Source: Vanilla planifolia (lineage: Eukaryota; Streptophyta; Magnoliopsida; Asparagales; Orchidaceae). From it: a DNA stretch of 64,000 nt. This document shows, one piece after another, positions 36,904 to 48,056 of this stretch (position 1 is the first letter of the stretch; each line of letters opens with the position of its first letter). A program made the translations under genes and the position numbers. Location of the stretch: contig CM043877.1 in the NCBI GenBank assembly GCA_023846275.1, forward strand, positions 13,809,107 to 13,873,106. The letters are read 5' to 3'. The notes beneath the pieces were generated by a model. That model made no database searches, was not told the origin of the DNA, and worked only from the letters and a program-made list of their open reading frames with translations.

Positions 36904-36958
36904 AAAGAGGACGCGCGTAACGCGGACCGGGAGGTGGTGCCGTTCGTAGTGGGAATCA

Positions 36959-36995
36959 CACGTGTGGCACTACCCGACGATGTTACTTACACGTG
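36959..36995 (-). promoter_or_regulatory. Two G-boxes upstream of DUF1645 gene
   Basis: CACGTG occurs at 36,959-36,964 and 36,990-36,995, 56 and 87 bp before the start codon. The second lies in ACACGTGG, an ABRE-like context. A TTTATATTA string on the minus strand near 37,056-37,064 could serve as TATA box, which would place the G-boxes in the leader. ABA or light control is an inference. Confidence 0.5.
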
Positions 36996-37020
36996 GGAGA
37001 TTTTTCTGGTGTTGTTTTGA

Positions 37021-39869
37021 CTGTGATGGAATTATGCCAGATGGTGGGTTCATATCATACTAATATAAACATATTTATTAGAAATAAAAAATATAAATTT
37101 AAAACTAATTTTATTAAAAATAAAATAATAAAATAATAAATATAAATATTTAATAAATTATTATGGTTAAATTGGAATTAACTGTGTTTTTTATGGCAAC
37201 GTTTTTCGAAGAAAATATTTTTATCAATAAAGTTACTTATTTTTAACTTTGTAAAACCAATTGTTAACATAAAATAATAGTATTTGTTATTATATAATAT
37301 AATTAAATTTTCTGTGATATTTGATTGATTTTTATATAAATGATATTTATATGTTTAAATAAATGTTGTAAAATATTAATAGTATCTAAAATTTATTGAT
37401 ATTTGTTTTACTTATTAATTTGATTTCATTTAAATGGATTTTAACTTCATTTTAAATCATAAAAATTGATTGCAAATATGTGAGTAACCTTCATATTATG
37501 ATGCCAGCATTATAATTTTTGAAAATATTTAAAAAATATCATCAAAACATTAGCATTGTTATTAAGACAAACGCATCATTAAATAAACAACATATATAAA
37601 ACATTGATTTAGAACCCTAATGTTGAAATAAAAAAACATATCTAAACGTGGATTTTTCGCTTTTTAAAATATTTTTTTTAAATATAAAAAATATAATAAG
37701 AGAAAAACAAATTTATTCTTCAAAAATTAAATAACTAATATGACTATTCTATAATAAAACAATTTTAAAAAAAACTTTTAGAAGATGTGTAATCTTAACA
37801 CGTCAATTGCCAACAATAGAAGATGTTCTTTTGAATCTATCAAGATTAACGGTTAAGATTAATCATGATCTATCATTTCTTATTTCTTAATTCAAGTTGT
37901 CTAGGGTCATTATAGGTCATCATTAATGCTTAACTTTTTATTAGTGGAGTGGGTTACAATCCATAACAATGTCCAAACTTAGCTTCATTTGGGTGGATGT
38001 GATTTTTTAATTATATTATTTGACCATTTTACAATTTATTTTTATTTTATATATAGTTTTAATTCTTCCTATGTTTTTATAAACAAATATAAAAGTTGTT
38101 ACAAAAATAAACAAAACAAGCTTCAATATATATATATATATATATATACAGATATAAATTCATTAGAGAAACGTTAAATTAATTCATAAAAATAAAGTTT
38201 TAAAGTGTTTGAAAATTTATGTTTTTAATAAATATGGTGTTGATAAATTCTTAGCAAAATAATTACAATTATGATATAATTAAATTAATTCCTGATTTTT
38301 TATAATATAGTTATTTAATATTATTTTGAAAAAAAGATTATGTTATAGTTTTTATATTTTTTTTTTGATAAAAATAGCATGTTAAAAAACACAATAAGTT
38401 AATTTTAAGAAAATATTTTTGCTAAAAACTAAATATGAAAATAATATACTTAAAGAATAAAGTCAACCCAATTCAATTCAAGTGACATTGGAGCCAAAAT
38501 CTAATTCACAATCCAATTGCTTAAGAAAAATACAATAAAGTTGATTTAAGTTTAGAGTTTTATTATCCAATTATTGCCACTCTAAGTTGTAAAATATATC
38601 TCATATTATCTTTTTTTTAATATAAATAACGATTATTTCTCTTTAGTAGATTGCAAAGAAAATAATTCACAAAATCTCCAACATTATGTTATTTAATTTA
38701 GAAATTAGAATTGTAATAGAATCTTATAGATTAAATGAAAAAAGTGTATTGACAGTTCAATTTGAATAAGAACTAAAGAATTCAAACGTGGAATTTTAAT
38801 TGATAATGGGATTATTCTAATTTTTTTATAAGCTATTTTCAAAAATTAAACATGCTTTATGGCCCTTTGTAAAAATTAGTCTAAAAAGTTTTTTTTTATA
38901 ATTTTTTAAAATTACAATTATAAAGTGATTTAACAAATAAATTCCTTCAAAATTTTATTTTGTTTAAATAAAACCTTTTTTTTTTTTTGAAAACAATGGC
39001 TCAATGCTAATAAAAAATGAACAATTATTGGAGCTCATCAATTCTTAAATAAATGCTAAAACAATTATTAAGATATCAACAATTTTATGCTTTTCTAAAA
39101 TTGAAAACAATTATTATAAATTTAACAATATTCAATTTTTAATCACAATAATAGTTTTTAATACACTTCTCATTTATGCTTGTGACCACCCACTTGTAAT
39201 AATATCGTCATGGTCATATTCAGAGCAATAAATCACCTCACTTATTACTAGCCAAAAAGAGAGAAAGATAGCATAAATAGGTCAAAAAGGGTAATGTTGT
39301 ACGAGCAACATACTTCTCCAACAAGGAGATATTCTCTATCTATATGAGTTTCTATTGTCCCCAGTGATAAACAACTTAAATTAATGTAATTAAAGACCAT
39401 CAAACATTCTTTTATTTAATTTTTAAAATATTTCCTTCAAAACCTTATCAGATAAGTATTATGTGAGTATAAAGTCTTATCTTTGTAATTTATAGATCAA
39501 GCATTCTATGACAATAGATAATTATTATAACTAGTGAACTTAGGCCAACTCTTCTTGACATTTATTTTATGATTGATTTAGTCATCTTAGAAAATTTCAT
39601 TAAAGTTTATAAAAAAAATTATACAAAGTATTTGATATTCACAAAATATCGATAAAAATTTTAATACACCTTGGTTACATGGAATTTAATATATAATAAT
39701 TACCTTTCATTTTAGCAATGCTATTATTTTAATGGCTTATTAACAAACATATTAATTTTTATTTAGGTAAAAGACAAACGCATCGCATCTTTAAAATAAA
39801 AAATAGATCTTGAATTAAATATATTTTAAAAAATTAAAAAATAATTTTCTCAAAAACTAATTATTTTTT
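37021..39869. other. AT-rich intergenic DNA
   Basis: No gene recognised. A (TA)n run lies at 38,126-38,148. The frame at 37,989-38,177 runs into that repeat and is not supported. Confidence 0.6.
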
Positions 39870-40466
39870 TTATTGCTCCATCCTTGCTACAATTTCTTTA
39901 TCAGATTCGAGGCTCGAGAAGGAAAGCCTCCCAAATCCCCATTGCTTAATCCTACAGAACTCCAGCCTAAAGCTCTTCTCCTCCAGCCCCCACCCATCTC
40001 CATCCGCCACCTCCTCGACCAAATCCGTCAATTCCGCTTCCTTCTTCTCCGCCCCCTCGACTTTCTCCAAATCATCTCCTCCAACCCTCGCTCTCTCCAC
40101 CTTCCCCCCTACCCTCCGCACACACCTCCTCCCCACCGCCCATGGGACCCTGAGAAACGCCAGCACCAGGCAGCTCACCGCCGCGCACGGACAGCAGCAC
40201 AGGGCGACGCAATCCGCCGCCATGCCGGCCGCGCAAGTCTTGCACGACGTCTGCGAACACAACGGCAATTTCTCCTCCTCCTCCTCCTCCCGGGCGCCGC
40301 CTCCTCGAGGTTCCCTATCGCCGCGAGCTCTGCTCTCTCGACGGCTCATTGCAAGCAAATTGGAGTTTTGGGTTTGCTCCGCATCCGGATTTAAGGAGAT
40401 GGAACCCATCGGAGACGCCGGCGATGGGCAAATGGACATTTGGCGGATGGCCCAAGCAAGAAGCAT
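39870..40466 (-). CDS. Small plant Cys-rich 'CCCPC' protein, function unknown
   Basis: Open frame of 198 residues without intron. Its centre, CSQTSC followed by AADCVALCCCPCAAVSCLVL (residues 70-102) and AFLRVPWAVGRRCVR, matches a conserved block I recall from small uncharacterised plant proteins (Cys-Cys-Cys-Pro-Cys followed by a short hydrophobic segment, a V/IP motif and basic residues). Such a block could be palmitoylated or membrane-attached; this is inference. An acidic stretch (EEEEEE, residues 61-65) is coded by a CTC repeat, and the C-terminal part has LEEKSFRLEF and GFGRLSFSS. The start is uncertain: the first 39 residues look like a translated leader, and Met40 (40,347-40,349, MSRRESRARGD) would give 159 residues. 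A TATA box 55 bp before the first ATG allows the long form. GC-rich codons favour this strand over the overlapping plus-strand frame. Confidence 0.72.
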   Translation of the reverse strand: MLLAWAIRQMSICPSPASPMGSISLNPDAEQTQNSNLLAMSRRESRARGDREPRGGGAREEEEEEKLPLCSQTSCKTCAAGMAADCVALCCCPCAAVSCLVLAFLRVPWAVGRRCVRRVGGKVERARVGGDDLEKVEGAEKKEAELTDLVEEVADGDGWGLEEKSFRLEFCRIKQWGFGRLSFSSLESDKEIVARMEQ

Positions 40467-40520
40467 CCAGCTCTGTTTTGGGGGATCGTTTGGACATTTG
40501 ATTTCGACGTTTTGTTCCGT

Positions 40521-40528
40521 TTTTTATA
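40521..40528 (-). promoter_or_regulatory. TATA box of Cys-rich gene
   Basis: TATAAAAA on the minus strand (TTTTTATA as written), 55 bp before the first in-frame ATG and 172 bp before the alternative Met40 start. Confidence 0.5.
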
Positions 40529-40649
40529 ACTTTCTTTGGGTCTGTTTTGAATACCAAGTCTTGTTTTTGTTGTGTAGTGCAATTATGATTTGTTGAAGGT
40601 GTGTTGTGCAAAGAATAATAATTAAAAATAAATTATTACAAACAAACAA

Positions 40650-43600
40650 ATCAATCTCATTGAAATGAATATGAGGAATAGTCAATGTATGAGTGATTAT
40701 AGTTTGACATAAGCTTCTTTTCTAAAGGTCAAAGAGCATATAATGACATATCTATACATCAAAGTAGTATTAATCAAGGTTAATACTTGAAAACATCTTT
40801 CTCCTATCTTGATTATCTTGTGATCAATCAATTATGAGAATAAATGATATTCAAATAAAGTCAATGTTTGGATGATAATGCAAATAGAAGTTATAATTTG
40901 AACATCTATGATATTAGCTATGTATATCCTTGTAATCATTTTTAGACTTGGAATTAGTTGTCACAATCTTAGCTTCAATAGATTCGAAAAAAATTTTAAA
41001 AATGTGGCAATTGTCATTTAATCAATGGTTAGGGAAGTTGAAAAGCTATTGTTTAATATTGTCTGACGCAATCATTTATTATTTGAAAGGCCATAAATAA
41101 AGGTACGAAGAGTTCTAGGGAACAACCCCGTGTACTTTTATGTATTTCTTATATTATACGTTTCTTCTCTCATGAAATCTACCATAGAGAAAAGATTTTT
41201 CCTAACCCTAATTTTGCTTATTTGGTGCATTTAGTGTTTCAGTAAGGTTAGGGAGCATAGGAAGTCGTTGATTGCATTTTTCAAATTTGTAGCAATCTCG
41301 CCTATAATACCTAGTGTCAAAGCCCCATTCACCAAGATGGCTAGTTGAATCAACGAACTCAAAGATAAGGTTACATAGGTAGGAGTTCTTCTTGTTGCAA
41401 CACAAAGGGAGGAAGGTTCACGTGCCATTTGAGAACATTTTGCAAACATAGAGTTGGTTGTGGAAGGTTTCTAAAGAACCTTAGTTGAGGATTCTAAGCG
41501 AATATGTCGTGAATAGGACGAACTACATTGCAAGTTGTTTGCGTTATGCAGAACAATTGCAAGCAGGAATTTTTGGCAAGAGACTGGGCACTACATAAGG
41601 ATCCTTGAGCTAAAGTATTTTAATGACACAATGAATGCTAAGAGTTAGAGAAATTCTTATGGGATATGAAGTAGTACCATTGCTCGTGTTTGACGCAGAT
41701 AAGATGACCAATCTAGCATGTATCTTTTGGGAGATACAAAATTATGATAGAGAAAGAAAAACACTAATGATGTAAATGCTAGAAGGTAAAATATTAAAAT
41801 AGAGGAAAAGCTTAAGAGAGAAATAGATAATCAATTTTTCGTTGATATTATTTTATCTTGCATGGTTGGGAAGCTCTAAAGAAGCTGAAGTATAATGGAG
41901 CTGTGGGGGGATATGTTAAGGAGTTAGTTCCTTGATGTTTAACATCTAGAATATGTTCGAGAAAGATAAGCATTTTAACTTCTTGTTTGGGCTGCAACCT
42001 TGGGCACAGTTAGAATCTCATCAACAAAATGTGTAGGACTTGTCGAGTGTAATTGTTGTCATTGACTCTCTTGTGGACTTGAGATTTTTCAAAACTTCTG
42101 ATGCTTCTTCAAAATCTAGAGAGAAAGAAAAAAAGAGATGAGAATGAAAGTTGGATGCAATGAAGCATAAATAGGGATGGGAAGAATGACAAAGACAACC
42201 AGAAGAAAGTGTCATCTTCATTCTAAGATACAAATAACTCAAAAAATCAATAAGGTTATTTTTTGTATAATGGACTTCATTGTACTAAAGATTTCACTAA
42301 GAATGAAAAGCTTAATACAATTATGGTTGAAAAAACTAGTGACAAATTTAATAAAGATATTGCTATACTTATTAATTCCCTTACAATTATTCAATCCCTT
42401 GATAGGTAATTCAAATGAAATATTGAATACAACTAGTGATACAACTACTGCTCATTTTTTGTTGATGCATGTCATAGTGAAGATGAATAGCTAATAGATT
42501 ATAGCAATGGTAGACACAAATGCTTCACAAAGGTTGTTTCTACAATGCTTGTCCAAAAGTTTAGGTTGCACTGAGCAAGTTGCTTAGTCTCTTAAAATAG
42601 TGAATGTAAAGGCTCAAGTTATGATTGAAAGTCTTATAGAGTATCATTTGCTTTAAGATGTTGGATAAGTAAAGTCAATTTGCTCTTCATTTGTTTAAAC
42701 GATTTTTATTTCATCCCTGGAGTAAATTTCTATAAGAAATCTAAAATAGCCCAAATATCTCACTTTGATAGCAATATGGTGATGCAAGAGGCAACTCCTT
42801 ACATTGTTTCTTATTAACATTCATATAGGAAGAAGATACTCTAAAGAAAGAATAAAATTAAATATATTTTAGTAGCGTGCCTTGAAAAGGGGTTGAAAAT
42901 TGGTGAAGATACATTCTTGAGATAAAAAAAGACCAGGTCAATGAGATTCCTGATACAATTGTAAGAATTTTAAAGGAGTTTGTAGATGTTATGTCTTTGA
43001 TGATGCTTAAAAGCTTGCCTCCAAGAAGAGAGATGATTGCAAAATTGATTTGTTGCATATTGGTAATCTTTTTGTATGTCCATCATACTGGATGTCTCTA
43101 TTAGAGTTGGTTGAATTGTACAAACAAGTGAATGAGTTGTTAGAAGTTGGATTCATTCAACCATCTAAAGCTCCATTTGATGCCTCAATTCTATTTCAAA
43201 AAAAGTAGAATGATTCTTTGTGAATGTGTGTTGATTATTGTGTATTGAATAAGATGATAGTGAAGAACAATTACCCAAAAATCTTTGGTGCAAGATTTGC
43301 TAAATCAATTATTTTAAGACAACAAGATTGTCCAAGTTAAATTTATGGTTAAGATATTGGCAAGTAAGAGTTGTGATTGGAGATGAAACTAAGATCACTT
43401 GTGTGACCCATTATGGTTCTTTTGAATTCTTAGTCATCCCCTTTGACATGAAAAATACCCTTATTACATTCCATAATTTAATGAATTATATTTTTATAAG
43501 TATTTTGATGAGTTTTTTTATGATTTATTTGGATGATATTATGATATACAATAACTCTCTTGAAAAGCATATGATGTATTTGAGAAACATTTTGTTTTAG

Positions 43601-44050
43601 TTAAGAGAATTTTAGCTTCATGCAAACAAGGAAAAATGTGAATTTTCTAAGGAGGATATCATGCCCCATGGACACTTGGTCAGCATCACCAACTGAGAAT
43701 GGATCCAAAGAAGATGCAAGCCATTGTAGATTGGCAAGCTCGAAGAAAGGTATTTAAGCTAATGTCTTTTTCTTGTTTAGTAAATTATTATCATTAATTC
43801 ATTGTTAGGTACTTAAAGAAGGCTATTTTATTGATAAAATTCTTGAAGAAAAGTAAAAGGTCAAATTGGTTTGATGCTTATTAAGAAGCATTTGACAAAC
43901 TCAAACCTACATTTTGAATGAACTAATGTTGTTGCTACCTAATTTTGAGTTACTATTTGAAGTGCATAAAAATGCATCTGACAAAGTTGTATGGTTTTTG
44001 TTGTAGCAGTATTTAGTACATCACATAGAGGTATCACTTGAAGGACAATT
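40650..44050 (+). mobile_element. Decayed Ty3/gypsy retrotransposon fossil
   Basis: Old, heavily broken LTR retrotransposon of the Ty3/gypsy superfamily, probably a chromovirus near the Reina/Galadriel group. An LTR-like region (about 40,650-41,200) includes a CATAAATAAAGG TATA-like box near 41,090. A gag-like part follows at about 41,700-42,150 (matches the GLQPWAQ...DLSSVI signature of that group), a protease-like part near 42,500, and reverse transcriptase at about 43,080-43,620 (CVTHYGSFEFLVIPF, YLDDIMIY). The start of an RNase H-like region lies at about 43,920-44,050. No integrase or second LTR was recognised, so the 3' part is missing or unrecognisable. Many breaks (well over ten) and strong drift towards A/T indicate an age far above that of the Tekay-like element at 51-60 kb. 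Confidence 0.85.
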
Positions 44051-46240
44051 AATCATATTTGAATTCAGAGTCATATTATTTTACTTCTCATTAGTCTCTA
44101 TTATTTTACAATTGTATGGGTCAATTATAGCTAATCTTTATTTATTACATATTTCAGTTTATTTTTATCAATTTTTATGGTATTTATACTTTATTTTAGG
44201 CCATTTAAAAAATAATTAGTAACTTTTCACATAGCTTATATTTTTATTTTAGTACAGAAAATCTCTTTACTAGTCTTGTAATTTTATTGCAAAATTTAGT
44301 TTAAAATAGCTTTTAAAGGGCTTAAAAATGGGTTTTGTACTGTTTCCACCACCGTTAGTCGTTTGTCACTGTCTATAGTCCTTACTCTTGTTGTCAAGAA
44401 TCGTAGTTGTGTTATTCCCTTGCCTTTACCAAGTCTTTTGAACTCGTTGACCTGCTTGGCCAGCACGACCCATCAACATATCTGTGATCACACTTGATCC
44501 AAAACACAGATCTATCAACCGATGCTGATTTGCTCAGATCCATATTCACCCAAGAGCCAAACCAAAGGTGTCACGCGTCTCTCTGCCCAAGCCGATTGTG
44601 CTGCTTGTTGCCTTGTCATTCACCTTACCAATGCCCGAACTAGATTTGAATGTTTTGGAATTATTTATGATAATTAATTTTGTAGCTTTTCAAGTTAGTT
44701 TTTTAGTTTTTTTTGGAAGAATTCAATGTTTTTATTTTGAAATTTGTGATGATTTTTAAAATTTGAAATATCCTTTAGAATTCTAAACAAATTATCTCTC
44801 AATGTTCTTATATGATTTTTTATATTTATAGACTAACAAATTACTATTATACCATTGATGTTTTTATAAGTAAAATGTCCACCATATTGTATGGGATAAA
44901 TATTTCTGAATTAAGTAATCTAGTACTATTATCAAGCTTGTTTGATACAAGTATATTACGTGTGAACCATTCGACAAGTGATTTCAAAAGTGCCAAGAGA
45001 AGGCGAGTGAGAGGCTCAAAATAGGAGATCCTGGCCCGTTATCCAACATTCACAAGAGTATCAAGTCTCCAGAAAAGTGCTTAGCAATTTTATTTCATAT
45101 TTCAAAAAATTTTAACCATCACATCAATTTTTTAATTTCTACATGTGACTATGTAATTTCTTATTTGACATTCAACAAATTCTACTTGTGTGTGCGCATT
45201 GTCACTTCACCACCAATGTGAGTACTTAGGTGTTTGTTGCTAAAAATACTTTTTTTTAGGTTAAGATCCCTTATATTTCTTTTTAGTGCAAGTCCTTGAC
45301 TTATAGAAATATTTTTACTTGTAAAATTAAATTATTTATTTTAAAATATATAGAGATTTAAAACTATTATCATTAAAATATCAAATATCTAACTCCTATA
45401 AATACTACACACTCTCAAATCTTAGGGGTAAAATTCTCCTTCATAGTATATAATCTCCAATCTCATTGTATCATAGATTTATGAATTGTGATGTAATTCT
45501 AGGGAGATAATAATCTTAATAAATTAATTAAAATATAATAATAGAAAAAAGCATACAAATATGAAAAAATTATCACACAATAATATAAAATGTAACATAA
45601 TAAATAGAGCTGGATGAAAGTAGAGGTACTCGATGAAACCATGGATATGCTTTTAGTGTAATTTTAATTTTTTTCATATTTCATTTAATTGTATGGCTAA
45701 TTATTTTATAGTTATTCTTCAAATCTAATCATAACGATAATAACCTCAACTAACATCTAACCAATAGAAGTAGAAAATCTCACCATAAGGATGAGTTCTA
45801 TTGTGAAAAACTTGTATTCTTTTTTTATTTTGTGTCATATATTCAATTCATGTCTAAGCATGACATAACCAATGTGTGAATATTTTCATATTTTATAGTA
45901 CATTTATATTATTTTTGTCATAATAAAATAAAAGAATGGTATTATATTTATAGCAATATTATTACAAACAAATCCAATAAATGTATCATGCTTTTAAAGT
46001 AAGAATACCAAAAAGTTAAAGAATGTATAAAATAATAATAAAATATTACTTTATAAGTTATCAGATTTATCTAGATATATTTCAATATTAATGTCTTTCC
46101 ACACACCTAAGTTAGCATTAATTTCTTATAATATCATGTATATAAAATGATTAACATCAAGATTTACATATAATATGTACTAATTAATTTTGAGCCAAAA
46201 AAGTCTTTACAATTGCATTAGATAATACATGTATGATTCT
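44051..46240. other. AT-rich intergenic DNA with a GC-richer patch
   Basis: No supported gene. A patch at about 44,340-44,650 is clearly less AT-rich (CACGCGTCTC, GCCAGCACGACC) and may be leftover retroelement or gene DNA; frames at 44,568-44,759 and 44,812-45,024 show no known motif. Confidence 0.5.
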
Positions 46241-46243
46241 TAT

Positions 46244-46511
46244 ATCATACAGTATGAATAGTCACATAAATATCTTTCTTATCACAAATCATATGAGTGT
46301 GGACCCCTTTTGTTTTGTGCTAAGTGCATGTTCGTTCAATATAATTTCTAAGGACTTAATTGTACGATCATGCTTACCTTAGTCAATTCACCTATTCTTT
46401 TAATCTTTTCATCTATTAGATTATCATATAATATGATTAATAACATTGTATTATACGATCTCACAAAAATGTTGTGCCTATGATCTCTATTTTGATCATC
46501 ATATAATATGA
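46244..46511. repeat. Degenerate ~90-bp periodic array
   Basis: Core variants ATCATACAGTATGAAT (46,244-46,259), CGTTCAATATAAT (ends 46,346), TCATATAATATGAT (ends 46,437) and TCATATAATATGAC (ends 46,511) are spaced by 88, 91 and 74 bp. They belong to the same word family as the arrays at 4.7 kb and 19.9 kb. The DNA between them cannot be aligned by eye, so the call rests on the cores and their spacing. Confidence 0.4.
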
Positions 46512-46796
46512 CCTCCTTTGGTCAAAATATTCGATCCCACTGATAAATTACAACACAAATTTTACCTTACAATTAATCCAACATATAGATTCGATAACAA
46601 ACTTTTCTCTCTTTAATTGAATATTCAATATGATTAACCAAACCACATTGTATTATTTTGCATATAAACACTTGTACAATCCCTTTAACAGATTCGTAAA
46701 CATCATTAATTTAATCATGTATTCCATCATACAATATAAGTATAATCATCATATTAGTATGCACATATGAAGAATCAACCATCAATGTATTACTAT

Positions 46797-46961
46797 GATA
46801 CCTATATCGCTCTTGTATGATGAATCTTAAAGTTATATCTACTTCGTATAAATACAATACCTATATTGTCCTTATATGCCAAACCCAACAATTATATCTT
46901 CATCGGATAAATATGATGCCCATATTACTTTTGTATAATGAACTCGACATCACTATTGCCA
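46797..46961. repeat. 59-bp tandem repeat, about 2.8 copies
   Basis: Units begin at 46,797 (GATACCTATATCGCTCTTGT), 46,856 (AATACCTATATTGTCCTTAT) and 46,915 (GATGCCCATATTACTTTTGT), an exact 59-bp period. Each unit also carries a (T/G)ATGAA or ATGCC box and an ATCT(A/T)C-TCG(T/G)ATAAATA string in the same place. Differences between units show that the array is old. Confidence 0.75.
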
Positions 46962-46969
46962 CATATTAT

Positions 46970-48056
46970 AACAATAAAGGATTTCCCTAGTTTGAATTCC
47001 TCAAAGATATTGTACAACCTAGTATCGTATCCTTATGACCTTCATCCTAGCATATTAAGCTGATGATACTATTTGTAGATCATCATACTTGTATTATATG
47101 CATTAATTATTCTAATCTCTCATCCTCTTAAGTTTACTCCAAATCATAACTAATATCTTTTACTTGGCATCCAAATCATTACAACACTTTTTTTTACTTC
47201 AATTAAAATGTAATAATGTTAATTTATATATAAAAAAGAAAATGTTAAACACTTACCTCACTTTCTTTTCAATCCTACCTCTTCACTCATAGGTATCCCT
47301 AGTAACGATAAAACACAACACATGGAGAAGCATTCCTTGGCAACCTCCTTATCACACACACACACACATGTCTCAATATAATTAAATTTTTATATTTCAA
47401 ATAATTCAATAAAATATCATTTTCACTCTTTATTAAAGACAAAAATATAAAAAAAGAATAACATGAAAAAACTCCAAGTTAACGCAAACTATTTATCATC
47501 ATTATATTTTTATTCTAATTTTTTTATAACACAGATTTGTTATAACATACTGACAAAAGTCAAACCCTCTTAACACTACTCTTTATTTGTTTCATGATTT
47601 TTTATCATTTATATTTACACAAAGGTAAAACAATTAATTAAGTTTAACTTTAATGAGTATAATGTGCATCAATAATTAAATTGATATTAAAAGATAGTAA
47701 CATATCCAAAAAAATATACTTCAATATGACTTCTATCACCCATACTAAAATACATTAAATTGATATTAAAAAATATACATATACACTAATCATAATTAAA
47801 GAAACTTCATAAAATTAACATTATAAAGCAAACTACAAAAAAATATAATTAAATAAAAAATAAAACTAAAAATGTTGAGTTTATATTTAGCAAAATAAGC
47901 ATGATTAAAAATTTGGTTTAAGAGTGATGTCAAATTCGAGTATTTCGAATTAAAAAATATATTTATTAAAAAAACGTTGAATTAATTTTCTAAAAAATTG
48001 GTTATTAAAATAAATTTTTTTTTTTGAAGGATTTCGAGAAAAAGATCCGACTTCGT
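46970..48056. other. AT-rich intergenic DNA upstream in sequence of UGT gene end
   Basis: No gene recognised. A (CA)8 repeat lies at 47,353-47,368. The last ~60 bases form the 3' flank of the minus-strand UGT gene. Confidence 0.6.

Noticed and set aside
39873-40394. 173-codon plus-strand open frame
   Set aside because: Overlaps the minus-strand Cys-rich gene; low-complexity Pro/Leu/Arg translation, no motif, and the TATA box and CCCPC block support the other strand.
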